Assembly (NCBI RefSeq): GCF_001458255.1
Contig: NZ_CYSB01000025.1
Span: forward strand, 248,001-312,000
Length of the DNA stretch: 64,000 bases
Direction of reading: 5' to 3'
DNA from: Thalassovita autumnalis
Lineage (GTDB): Bacteria > Pseudomonadota > Alphaproteobacteria > Rhodobacterales > Rhodobacteraceae
Position numbers and translations under genes: made by a program. Shown in pieces: positions 1 through 8,063 of the stretch (position 1 is the first letter of the stretch; each line of letters starts with the position of its first letter). Below the pieces are notes generated by a model. It was not told where the DNA came from. It saw only the letters and a program-made list of their open reading frames with translations, and made no database searches.

Positions 1-1207
1 GACCCAGAATATCCTCATCAGAGTAGCGGAACAGGGTGCCGACGGCCGCACTTGTCGTCAGCTCACCGCCAAACCGCAGCGGCTGATAGCGTTTTTCCCA
101 ATAGCCATTGGTCACGATGGTCGGCAGCTGCGAATTGTCTTCGTCTTCACGCAGGGTCTGATAGGTGGTGAGCGCGCCGCGCATATACTCATCCCGGCGC
201 ACCCGGCTGATCGCCACCTCAGAGGCAAGCCGGTCCCGGGTGGAGTAGTCATAATCCAGCAGATAGGCGTTATCAGTAACCGCCTGCACCTGCAGATCCA
301 GCTTGAAGTCCCGCGCCAGATCAAATTGCCCTTCGCCGAAGAGGTAGCCACGGTTGGCCGCTTCTAGCGAGTCGTCAGACACCGCGCCCTCCACCGTGAT
401 CCGCCCATTGCGGAAGGCCTGACGGTAGCGCAGTTCCAACGTGCGGGTTTGGGGTGACACATAGGGTGTCAGGGTCAAATCGCGGTGATCCCCCATGCGG
501 ATGAAGTATGGGATCCGGATGCCCAGACCCAACTGGCTGCTTTGTTTCAGCGACGGGATCAGAAAGCCCGAGGCGCGATCCAGCGTGGGATCCGGCAGAC
601 GCAGACGCGGCAGCCAGAGGATCGGCACGTCCAGCACCCGCAGCTGGGCGTTGTCAAAATAGAGCTGACGTTCTGCGGTGTCATGGGTCGTTTTCTGCGC
701 CCGGATTTGCCACAGCGGCGGGCGGCCGGTTTCACATACCCGGCAGGAGGTCGCGGCCACCTTGTAGAGCTGCGAATAACGCCCACCGACGCGGCTCAGC
801 TGGTTGGCGGCCAGCTGGACCCGCTGATCGATGATCATACGGGCGCCCAGCATCATGCCGTTTTCGAACTTTGAATCCAGCTGCGCAGACCCGGCAAGGA
901 TCTGCACGTCCTTGCCATCATCAAGGGTGATTGGCCCCTCAATGGTCAGCTTGTCCTCTTTGCGGTCATAGGTGACCTTACTGGCCCGCAAACGCTGGCC
1001 GTCATGAAACACCTCAACATTGCCGGCAGCGATCAGCAGGTTGCGCCCCTCAACGCGCAGGCTGTCGGCCACCAGAACGGCGTTCTGCGTGGTTTCTGCA
1101 GGCGTCAGCGCCGCAGATTGCGCCAGCGCCACGCCTGCAGGCATCGCGGCAAGTGGCAGGCCGATCATCGCAGCGGCCACAAGGGATTTCAGCTGGCGTT
1201 TTGTCAT
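1..1207 (-). CDS. lptD: LPS-assembly protein LptD, C-terminal part beyond the window
   Basis: Outer-membrane protein that inserts lipopolysaccharide into the outer leaflet. About 402 N-terminal residues are visible before the window edge cuts the gene. They show a signal peptide (basic start MTKRQLK, hydrophobic core, cleavage near residue 30 after VALAQ). A periplasmic OstA/LptA-like domain follows, with the family wording 'VEVFHDGQRLRASKVTYDRKEDKLTIEGPI' in scattered form, then the start of the barrel region (RLRLPDPTLDRASGFLIPS). The ATG overlaps the lptG stop codon as ATGA, so lptF-lptG-lptD form one translationally coupled LPS-export operon. Confidence 0.93.
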   Translation of the reverse strand, partial: MTKRQLKSLVAAAMIGLPLAAMPAGVALAQSAALTPAETTQNAVLVADSLRVEGRNLLIAAGNVEVFHDGQRLRASKVTYDRKEDKLTIEGPITLDDGKDVQILAGSAQLDSKFENGMMLGARMIIDQRVQLAANQLSRVGGRYSQLYKVAATSCRVCETGRPPLWQIRAQKTTHDTAERQLYFDNAQLRVLDVPILWLPRLRLPDPTLDRASGFLIPSLKQSSQLGLGIRIPYFIRMGDHRDLTLTPYVSPQTRTLELRYRQAFRNGRITVEGAVSDDSLEAANRGYLFGEGQFDLARDFKLDLQVQAVTDNAYLLDYDYSTRDRLASEVAISRVRRDEYMRGALTTYQTLREDEDNSQLPTIVTNGYWEKRYQPLRFGGELTTSAAVGTLFRYSDEDILG

Positions 1208-2301
1208 CCGTCTTCCATATGCAATAGCAGTCCAAGCGCCAACATCACTGCGGCCACCGGGGGTGTCCACGCGGCAATGTAAATCGAAATTTGTCCATTT
1301 TCACCAAGGATTTGCGCGAAGTTGCGGATGTAGTAAAGGCCAAATCCCAACATGATCGAGGTCAGCACCGCCAGACCAGTGCGGCCAAAACGGCTGTGGC
1401 GCATGGTAAAGGCAGAGGCGATCATCACCATCGCCACCAGAAACAGCGGCCGGGCCAGTTCGCGCTGCAGCCAAACCGCATGTCGACGGGCGGAAAACCC
1501 AGCCTCGCCTAGCTGATCAATGTAGGCGGGCAGGTCCCAGATTGAGATTGTGCTGGGCACGCCAAAACTGTCACGGATCCGTTCCTGGGTCAGGTTGGAG
1601 GCGATGCGCATCTCCGCCCGTTCTTCGGCGGCGGCTTCGGGGTTGTCGGTGGCGACCAGCGGCCAGATCTTCGCATTTGTCAGCCGCCACTCGCCACGGG
1701 CCAGTTCGGCGCTTTCGGCCTCAATCCGGCTGCTGGGGCCCTGTTCGGAGCGGTAGTTCAGGAAGGTGACATCATAAAAGATGGTGCCAGAGGTATTGGC
1801 GCGGGACGCCCGGATCACGGTTTGACCACCTTCGCCGCCCTGACGCAGCCACAGGCCTTCGGCGCTGATCGAAAACACCTGCGAGGTGCCGCTGCGATAG
1901 CTTTCATAAAGCGCCTCATAGCGTTTTGAGGTGGTGGCGACGATTGGGTTGAAGACGGCCACGGCGATGACACCGATCATGGCAGCCACCAGCAGCGGTG
2001 ACAGCAGGCTGCGCATGGCGGAGCGGCCAGCGGCACGGGTCACCACCAGTTCGGACGAGCGGGCAAGTCCCAGGAACAGGCTGATGGTGGTCAGGATCAT
2101 CACTAGAGGCAGAATGTCGTAGAGCGCCTTTGGCGTGTTGAGCAGGGTCAGCTCAAAAATCTTGCCCAGGGGAATGCCGCGAGCCGAAAACCGGCTGATC
2201 TGTTCGACCAGATCAATCAACAGCATCAACAGGAAAAACACGCCTAGTATGCCGGCAAAGATGGTGGCGAATTTCCGCGCAAAATACAGATCCAGCCTCA
2301 T
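1204..2301 (-). CDS. lptG: LPS export ABC transporter permease LptG
   Basis: Inner-membrane permease of the LptB2FG complex, which extracts LPS and passes it to the LptC-LptA bridge. The 365-residue protein begins MRLDLYFARKFATIFAGIL and has the YjgP/YjgQ layout: N-terminal membrane helices, a central periplasmic beta-rich domain (about residues 130-260) and further C-terminal helices. This ATG was chosen because it overlaps the lptF stop (ATGA). The frame stays open further upstream from a GTG, but that extension lies inside lptF and has no family similarity. The stop overlaps the lptD start in the same way. Confidence 0.93.
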   Translation of the reverse strand: MRLDLYFARKFATIFAGILGVFFLLMLLIDLVEQISRFSARGIPLGKIFELTLLNTPKALYDILPLVMILTTISLFLGLARSSELVVTRAAGRSAMRSLLSPLLVAAMIGVIAVAVFNPIVATTSKRYEALYESYRSGTSQVFSISAEGLWLRQGGEGGQTVIRASRANTSGTIFYDVTFLNYRSEQGPSSRIEAESAELARGEWRLTNAKIWPLVATDNPEAAAEERAEMRIASNLTQERIRDSFGVPSTISIWDLPAYIDQLGEAGFSARRHAVWLQRELARPLFLVAMVMIASAFTMRHSRFGRTGLAVLTSIMLGFGLYYIRNFAQILGENGQISIYIAAWTPPVAAVMLALGLLLHMEDG

Positions 2302-3437
2302 CCGCTCACCTCCGCGCCCGTCGGCTGCGCCCTGCGGCGGCGGCCGCGTGGACGGGCGGCGATCTGCAGCATCACGGCTGACATCGCAAGACCCACGATG
2401 GAGGGTGCATAGACCAGCGGCCACATCTCGGCATTTGCCCGCACCGCGTCGGTGGCCAGACCCTCGACCAGTTTCACGATCACCAGCAGCACCAGCGCGC
2501 CGACGATCTGGCGCCAGACGCCAAAGCGGGAAAACTGCCCCAGCAGCAGGGTGGAAAACCCGATCAACGCCGCCGCGAGGCAGAGGAAGGCCTGATTGAC
2601 CCGGAAATGCAGCTGCTCCACCACGAAAGCGCGGCTTTTGCGGGTTTCTTCGGCAACCTTATCGATCTGGCCGATCAACTCCCATGTCGGACGGTGCTGG
2701 GTGTCCCGCCGGCCACTCTTGGGGCTGCCAAGCAAGGCGCTGATATCATATGCGAAATCGTCAAAGGTGGTGGTGAACAACCGTTTGTCAGATGCCATGT
2801 AGCTCTGCGCCAGACCGTCGACCATCACCAGTTTCACCACACCCTGATCCTGAATCAGAAAGGCCTGATTGGCGGTGTAGCTCAGCGCCCGCTCTGGATC
2901 GCGCCGGTCCGACAGGAACACATCGTTCAACGCCCCATCCTGAGTTATTTCGCGGATATAGAAGGTGATGCCGTCTGCCGGATGCAGGAAGGTGCCCTCG
3001 GTCAGCAGCCGGGCTGTGATGTTGCGAGAGATTTCATTTTCCCGCTGTTTCATTTGATCCAGACTGATCGGCACCAGCATATGGGTCAGCACAGACATCA
3101 AAACGCCGATTATCAGCCCGTAGTAGACCACGGGCCTTGCCAGCCGCCACGGGCTGAACCCGGTGGCCTGCATCACCACCAGTTCGGATTCGTTGCTGAG
3201 GCGGTTGGTGACATAGACGGAGCCTGCAAAAACCGCCATTGGCAGCACCAGACGGATCACATTCGGCAGGGTCAGCGCGGTAAATTCAAGGAAGACAAAG
3301 GCCGACTGCCCGTCGCCGATCAGCCGATCAAACAGCCGCACCGCCTGATTGATCCAATAGATCGACACCAGCACCAGCGCAAAGAAGCCGAACAGCACCA
3401 TAAGCTGCGACAGCATATATCTGTCGAATCTCGACAA
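2298..3437 (-). CDS. lptF: LPS export ABC transporter permease LptF
   Basis: Partner permease of LptG in LPS extraction from the inner membrane. About 379 residues with a YjgP/YjgQ fold: N-terminal helices (YMLSQLMVLFGFFALVLVS), the segment ESELVVMQATGFSPWRLARP typical of the family, a periplasmic domain and C-terminal helices. The start is uncertain. A TTG at 3437 gives MSRFDRYMLSQ, the N-terminus I expect for this group, and has a G-rich stretch just upstream. A second TTG at 3449 would add four residues. First gene of the lptFGD operon and divergent from pepA across about 125 bases. Confidence 0.9.
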   Translation of the reverse strand: MSRFDRYMLSQLMVLFGFFALVLVSIYWINQAVRLFDRLIGDGQSAFVFLEFTALTLPNVIRLVLPMAVFAGSVYVTNRLSNESELVVMQATGFSPWRLARPVVYYGLIIGVLMSVLTHMLVPISLDQMKQRENEISRNITARLLTEGTFLHPADGITFYIREITQDGALNDVFLSDRRDPERALSYTANQAFLIQDQGVVKLVMVDGLAQSYMASDKRLFTTTFDDFAYDISALLGSPKSGRRDTQHRPTWELIGQIDKVAEETRKSRAFVVEQLHFRVNQAFLCLAAALIGFSTLLLGQFSRFGVWRQIVGALVLLVIVKLVEGLATDAVRANAEMWPLVYAPSIVGLAMSAVMLQIAARPRGRRRRAQPTGAEVSG

Positions 3438-3565
3438 TTGGCCCCCCAAGGCAGTCTTGTTCTTGTGCCGGACACTACTGCAACTTGCGGCGGGGGAAAA
3501 CTGCTATCTGGCATTGTCGGCGGGTCGGCGCTAGATGTTTGAAAACACCTTGAGGGAGCAAGACC

Positions 3566-5035
3566 ATGACTGCACCGATTTCCGTGACATTTGAAGCCAC
3601 AGAACTGGACCCGATCGCCACCGCCGAAGGCCGCGTGGCGGTGATTGTGGACGGCGAAGGCAAGCTGGATCCGGCGGGCCGCCGCATCAATAAACTGACC
3701 CGTGGCGCCCTGGCGCGTCTGGCGGAGGCTGATCGTTTCGCCAAGGCCAAAGCCGGTGATGTGATCACACTAGCCTTCCCTGTTGGGCTGGCCGCCGAAG
3801 CGGTAGACGTCGTAAAACTGTCGCGCCGCCCCTCGGTTGAGGAGGCGCGCAAAGCTGGCACCAGCCTGGCACGTGCCAAAAGTGGCGCGGATCTGCTGCT
3901 GGCCGCCGGAAACACCCGCCATGTGGAAGAGATCGGTCTGGGCATCGCGCTGCGTGAATACAGCTTCACCGATCACAAAACCGCCGACAGCGAACCGGGA
4001 AAACCGGCCCGCATCATGTGCACCAAACACGAAGAGGCCAGCGAAGCTGCAGCCCCGCTGCTGGCGATTGCGGACGGCGTGTTCTTCACCCGCGACCTGA
4101 CCTCGGAACCGGCCAACGTGCTGACAACCACCGAATTCGCCAACCGCCTGGATGCGCTGAAAGCCATCGGGCTGGAGGTTGAGGTTCTGGAAGAGGACAA
4201 ACTGGCAGAACTGGGCATGGGCAGCCTGCTGTGTGTCGGGCAGGGCAGTGACAGCCCATCCAAAGTGGTGGTGATGCAGTGGAACGGTGGTGAAAAAGAC
4301 GCGGCCCCGCTGGCGCTGGTCGGCAAAGGCGTTGTCTTTGATACTGGCGGGATCAGCCTGAAGCCGGCTGGCGGCATGGAAGAAATGACCATGGACATGG
4401 GCGGTGCCGGTGTAGTGGCGGGCGCGATGAAATCGCTGGCCCTGCGCAAGGCCAAAGCCAATGTCGTGGGCCTTGTTGGCTTGGTGGAAAACATGCCCTC
4501 GGGCAATGCAACCCGTCCCGGCGACGTGGTGACTTCCATGAAGGGTGACACCATAGAGGTGATCAACACCGACGCCGAAGGGCGCCTCGTGCTGGCAGAT
4601 GTACTGTGGTACGCGCAGGAGCGGTTCAATCCTGCCGGTGTGATCGATCTGGCGACGCTGACCGGCGCGATCATCATTGGCCTTGGCCATGAAAACGCTG
4701 GCGTCTTCTCGAACGATGATGACCTGTGCAAAGGCTTCCTGAAAGCGGCTGAGGCCGAGGGTGAGGGCGCCTGGCGGATGCCGCTGGGGCAGGCCTATGA
4801 CGATCTGCTGAAATCGCCGATCGCCGATATGAAGAACATCGGCGGGCGTCCAGGCGGTTCCATCACCGCGGCGCAGTTCCTGCAACGCTTCATCAAAGAA
4901 GGCACCCCTTGGATCCATCTGGATATCGCAGGCGTGGCCAGCGTAAAGGGCGAAACCCGTTATGCGCCGAAGGGGTCCACCGGTTGGGGCGTTCTGGCGC
5001 TGAACCGTTTGGTTTCTGACAAGTTTGAGGGTTAA
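3566..5035 (+). CDS. pepA: Leucyl (cytosol) aminopeptidase
   Basis: M17-family metallo-aminopeptidase that removes N-terminal residues from peptides in the cytosol. In some bacteria PepA also binds DNA. The protein has 489 residues, normal for the family. An N-terminal domain (about 1-165) is followed by the catalytic domain with VGKGVVFDTGGISLKP (about 253-268) and the signature NTDAEGRLVLAD (about 333-344), which carry the metal ligands and catalytic lysine and arginine. A GGGAG ribosome-binding site precedes the ATG. holC begins six bases after the stop, the common pepA-holC pairing. Confidence 0.96.
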   Translation: MTAPISVTFEATELDPIATAEGRVAVIVDGEGKLDPAGRRINKLTRGALARLAEADRFAKAKAGDVITLAFPVGLAAEAVDVVKLSRRPSVEEARKAGTSLARAKSGADLLLAAGNTRHVEEIGLGIALREYSFTDHKTADSEPGKPARIMCTKHEEASEAAAPLLAIADGVFFTRDLTSEPANVLTTTEFANRLDALKAIGLEVEVLEEDKLAELGMGSLLCVGQGSDSPSKVVVMQWNGGEKDAAPLALVGKGVVFDTGGISLKPAGGMEEMTMDMGGAGVVAGAMKSLALRKAKANVVGLVGLVENMPSGNATRPGDVVTSMKGDTIEVINTDAEGRLVLADVLWYAQERFNPAGVIDLATLTGAIIIGLGHENAGVFSNDDDLCKGFLKAAEAEGEGAWRMPLGQAYDDLLKSPIADMKNIGGRPGGSITAAQFLQRFIKEGTPWIHLDIAGVASVKGETRYAPKGSTGWGVLALNRLVSDKFEG

Positions 5036-5041
5036 ACCTTT

Positions 5042-5506
5042 ATGGGTGCTGCATATTTCTATCATCTGACCCGGGCGCCGCTGGACCAAACCCTGCCGAT
5101 GCTGCTGGAGAAATCCCTGCAGGCGGGGTGGCGTGTGGTGGTGCGCGGGCCGGATGAGGGGCTGATGCATCATCTGGATCTGAAACTGTGGCAGGGGGCT
5201 GATGACAGCTTCCTGCCGCATGGCGTTGCAGGTGGCGCGCAGGATGCGCTGCAACCGGTTTTGCTGGGGCCGTCGGTGACGGCTGCCGACAACGATGCAT
5301 CCTGCCTGATGTCCGTCGGCGGCGCGAATGTTTCGGCTGAGGAGGTGCAGGCGCTGGATCGGGTCTGTATCCTGTTTGACGGGCTCGACGAACAGGCGGT
5401 GCAACACGCGCGCACCCAGTGGAAAGCGCTGACCGGCGCGGGCTGCGCGGCTCAATATTGGTCTGAGGAATCGGGCCGATGGGAAAAGAAAGCCGAAGCC
5501 GGATGA
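5042..5506 (+). CDS. holC: DNA polymerase III chi subunit
   Basis: Chi subunit of the clamp-loader complex, which links the replisome to single-strand DNA-binding protein. The 154-residue protein starts MGAAYFYHLTRAPLDQTLPMLLEKSLQAGW, the HolC pattern in which a Tyr/Phe-rich start leads into an amphipathic helix and a WRV strand. It contains the conserved 'DRVCILFDGLDEQAVQHAR' segment (about 107-125). Six bases downstream of pepA, so probably translated from the same message. An intrinsic terminator follows at once. Confidence 0.92.
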   Translation: MGAAYFYHLTRAPLDQTLPMLLEKSLQAGWRVVVRGPDEGLMHHLDLKLWQGADDSFLPHGVAGGAQDALQPVLLGPSVTAADNDASCLMSVGGANVSAEEVQALDRVCILFDGLDEQAVQHARTQWKALTGAGCAAQYWSEESGRWEKKAEAG

Positions 5507-5509
5507 ACA

Positions 5510-5538
5510 AAAAACGCGCCCGGATGAGGCGCGTTTTT
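5510..5538. terminator. Bidirectional intrinsic terminator between holC and the YSC84 gene
   Basis: Perfect 11-bp stem AAAAACGCGCC / GGCGCGTTTTT around a 7-base loop. The T tract follows on the plus strand and the A tract gives a T tract on the minus strand. It serves the convergent genes on both sides. Confidence 0.88.
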
Positions 5539-5562
5539 CATTTTGAATTCAATCGCTTGCGA

Positions 5563-6120
5563 TCAGGGGATGATGCGGGTGTATTTCACACCTTCCAGGG
5601 TGGCGCCCGCCATCAGGCCAGCCTGACCAAAGATCAGCGCCACAACGGGTGAGGTTGCGGTGGTGGTGTCCGCCCGCAGGTTGCCGCCCTGATCGTTCAG
5701 CGCATATTCCACATCGGCACCGGCTGCCCAGCCCGAGGAATGGCGGAACCGCATCAGCGACTCTTCGGTCATGAAGAACAGCACATGCGCAAACTGCTGC
5801 GCACCGATCTGCAGGCCAAAACTGCCTTTGGTCGCCGAATAATAATCAACGGTGATGCCATCTACCCGCAGGGCGCCACGGCCATATCCGCCACCAAAGC
5901 CAAAGCCGGCCTCGGTGATCAGCGGCATTACCAGCTGACCGTTGGACTTCTCAGCCAGATCGCGGGTGTTTGGGTAGCGCGAGTAGAGGTAGTTCAGCGT
6001 CTTATCAACGCGTGCATCGATTTTGGGGCCGCCGTTGGCGCCGACGCCGTTGCTACAGGCCGCGGTGAGGCCCGCGCCTGCCATGGCCAGGGTAAAGCCA
6101 CGTCGTGTGAAATTGGTCAT
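5563..6120 (-). CDS. YSC84-type (SYLF) lipid-binding lipoprotein
   Basis: 185 residues. The N-terminus RRGFTLAMAGAGLTAAC combines a twin-arginine pair with a lipobox (LTAAC), so this is probably a lipoprotein with the cysteine at about residue 22. The rest matches the YSC84/SYLF family (COG2930 type): glycine-rich ITEAGFGFGGGYGRGAL, then YYSATKGSFGLQIGAQ, a FFMTEESLMRF helix and a C-terminal segment ending GATLEGVKYTRIIP. The family binds lipids in eukaryotes, but its bacterial role is unknown. It is transcribed alone from a good promoter at 6213-6241. Confidence 0.85.
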   Translation of the reverse strand: MTNFTRRGFTLAMAGAGLTAACSNGVGANGGPKIDARVDKTLNYLYSRYPNTRDLAEKSNGQLVMPLITEAGFGFGGGYGRGALRVDGITVDYYSATKGSFGLQIGAQQFAHVLFFMTEESLMRFRHSSGWAAGADVEYALNDQGGNLRADTTTATSPVVALIFGQAGLMAGATLEGVKYTRIIP

Positions 6121-6212
6121 TTGATCTGCCCGTTATTGCCTGTTGTCTATGGCCCCGCCAATGGCACGGCCCGCTCACTCCGCCGGGTCTGGTGCCCGGT
6201 CGTCTGCCAACC

Positions 6213-6241
6213 ACTATAGAATGTGGCAGCGGCGCTGTCAC
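6213..6241 (-). promoter_or_regulatory. Sigma-70-type promoter for the YSC84 lipoprotein gene
   Basis: On the minus strand GTGACA (-35, 6236-6241) and TATAGT (-10, 6213-6218) are separated by exactly 17 bp, each one base off consensus. They lie about 95 bases before the ATG and after the end of hemB, so the gene need not be read through from hemB. Confidence 0.6.
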
Positions 6242-6293
6242 TTCCCTTTAAGGCTTGTGCAGGGTTTCGGCGGCTTTTGGCAGGAACGGCGGT

Positions 6294-7298
6294 TTAGCCG
6301 TTGTTCAGAACCCGCGCGACCTCGGGGGCGAAATAGGTCAAAACCCCGTCACATCCGGCGCGTTTGAAACACATCAGGCTTTCCAGCATCGCCTTATGAC
6401 CATCAATCCAGCCGTTCTGCGCGGCGGCCTGGATCATCGCGTATTCACCTGAGACCTGATAGGCAAAGGTGGGCACGGCAAAGCGCTCTTTGACACGGCG
6501 ACAGATGTCCAGATAGGGCATACCGGGTTTCACCATGACCATATCCGCCCCTTCCGAAAGGTCGCGTTCAATCAGACGCATCGCCTCGTCGCTGTTGGCC
6601 GGATCCATCTGGTAGCTTTTCTTATCACCCTTCAGGTTGCCGCTGGCGCCAACCGCGTCGCGGAACGGGCCGTAAAAGGCGCTGGCGTATTTGGCCGAAT
6701 AGGACATCAGCATCACGTCTTTGTGGCCGTTTTCCTCTAGCACGCGCCGCATGGCGCCAATTCGGCCATCCATCATGTCTGAGGGACCAATGATATCAAC
6801 CCCGGCCTCGGCCTGGCTGAGCGCCTGTTTGACCAGCGCCTCAACGGTTTCATCGTTGAGGATCTTGCCGCCCTCAACGAATCCGTCGTGGCCATCGATG
6901 TTGTAGGGATCCAGCGCCACATCCGACATGATCGCAATCTCAATCCCTGCATCGCGGATCGCCTTGGTGGCCCTGTTTGACAGGTTGTCTGGGTTCCAGG
7001 CCTCAGCGCAGTCTTTGGTTTTCAGGCTGGGATCGGTGTAGGGAAACAGGCAGATCACCGGGATGCCCAGATCCGCAGCTTCCCGCGCGGCCTCAACGAT
7101 TTTGTCAACCGAGCGGCGCACAACACCGGGCATTGAGGTGACAGGCTCTTCCACACCTTCGCCGTCGCGCACAAAGACCGGCCAGATCAGATCGCCCGTG
7201 GTCAGGGTGTTTTCCCGCACCAGATCGCGAACCTGCGCCGATTGGCGGAGCCGGCGGAACCGGGTGAGCGGGTAGGGAGCCTGGCCTGCGTAAGACAT
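6294..7298 (-). CDS. hemB: Delta-aminolevulinic acid dehydratase (porphobilinogen synthase)
   Basis: Condenses two 5-aminolevulinate molecules to porphobilinogen in tetrapyrrole (heme, bacteriochlorophyll, B12) synthesis. 334 residues. The active-site lysines lie in MSYSAKYASAFYGPFRDA and MVMVKPGMPYLDI, and the substrate-binding motif is GPSDMMDGRIGAMR. The metal-binding stretch reads DVALDPYNIDGHDG, so the zinc-type cysteines are replaced by Asp/Ala as in magnesium-dependent or zinc-independent enzymes of alphaproteobacteria. The start MSYAGQAPYPLTRFRR at 7298 has an AAAGG site upstream. A longer in-frame ATG at 7403 gives an unrelated basic extension. Confidence 0.95.
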   Translation of the reverse strand: MSYAGQAPYPLTRFRRLRQSAQVRDLVRENTLTTGDLIWPVFVRDGEGVEEPVTSMPGVVRRSVDKIVEAAREAADLGIPVICLFPYTDPSLKTKDCAEAWNPDNLSNRATKAIRDAGIEIAIMSDVALDPYNIDGHDGFVEGGKILNDETVEALVKQALSQAEAGVDIIGPSDMMDGRIGAMRRVLEENGHKDVMLMSYSAKYASAFYGPFRDAVGASGNLKGDKKSYQMDPANSDEAMRLIERDLSEGADMVMVKPGMPYLDICRRVKERFAVPTFAYQVSGEYAMIQAAAQNGWIDGHKAMLESLMCFKRAGCDGVLTYFAPEVARVLNNG

Positions 7299-7483
7299 GC
7301 TGCGGGACCTTTCTGATCGTCTGTGGGTTCGGTTTGTCGGTGGCGCCCCCACAGGTCGCGGAAAACGCACCGATTTTTGCCGTCGTTTTGTCATGGGTGG
7401 CATGGAATTTCCTGCACCTCAAGGGTAGGAATTGCCGCGCTGTCGCAGTATTCAGTCGAAACGAGCGTTTTGGGGCAGAGAAT

Positions 7484-8056
7484 TTGACCTGGTACACCTA
7501 CCTGAATGAAATGATGGACCTGCGGTCCTTTTCCAACCTGTGGTTCTGGATTGCCCTTGCTGTGATGTGGTCGTCGGCCAGCCATTGGGTGCTGGGCGTG
7601 CCCTATGACATGGTGGCCCGCGCTGCACGTCATCAGGGTGAGGCCGAGGCAGATCTGGAACGGGTGGCCTATAGTTTTGTGGCCCGGCGGCTTTATGTGG
7701 CTGAGGTGGCAGGCACTTGGTTGGTGGTGCTCAGCAGTTTTGTGCTGACCTCGCTTCTGGTGCTGGGCTGGGGCTATGACATTGAAATTGCGCAGGCGCT
7801 TTCCTTGTTGGGCACCCCGATGACACTGGTTTGGGTGATCTCACAACGCGCCGCCCAGCGCATCGCCCGCGAGGAACAGCGCGGTGCTACCTTGCGCCGC
7901 ACCCTGTCGCGGCTGCGGATCTGGATCCAAGTGATCGGCATGGTGTCGATCTTCGTAACCTCAGTTTGGGGCATCTACACCAATCTGGTGCGCCACCTCG
8001 ACAATAACTCTTTCAAAGCTGAGGCTGTTGAACTGCTCCAGCCCACGCAGAAGTGA
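7484..8056 (+). CDS. Membrane protein of the family labelled 'component of SufBCD complex'
   Basis: 190-residue integral membrane protein of unknown function, from a family restricted as far as I recall to Rhodobacterales and often annotated 'component of SufBCD complex' without clear evidence. Visible features are DLRSFSNLWFWIALAVMWSSASHWVLGVPYDMVARA (first helix and a conserved GVPYDMV segment), about four hydrophobic helices and a basic cytoplasmic stretch RAAQRIAREEQRGATLRRTLSRLR. A TTG at 7484 is preferred as start: it gives MTWYTYLNEMMDLRSF and has GGGGCAGAG upstream. An ATG at 7334 would add a non-conserved extension over the hemB promoter. mfd starts seven bases downstream, and the suf operon is 6 kb away. 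Confidence 0.7.
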   Translation: MTWYTYLNEMMDLRSFSNLWFWIALAVMWSSASHWVLGVPYDMVARAARHQGEAEADLERVAYSFVARRLYVAEVAGTWLVVLSSFVLTSLLVLGWGYDIEIAQALSLLGTPMTLVWVISQRAAQRIAREEQRGATLRRTLSRLRIWIQVIGMVSIFVTSVWGIYTNLVRHLDNNSFKAEAVELLQPTQK

Positions 8057-8063
8057 ATACACC

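Noticed and set aside
3770-5455. A 561-codon open frame on the minus strand opposite pepA and holC
   Set aside because: It lies wholly antisense to two well-supported genes, spans their junction and has no recognisable domain. High-GC codon bias of the real genes keeps the opposite frame open.
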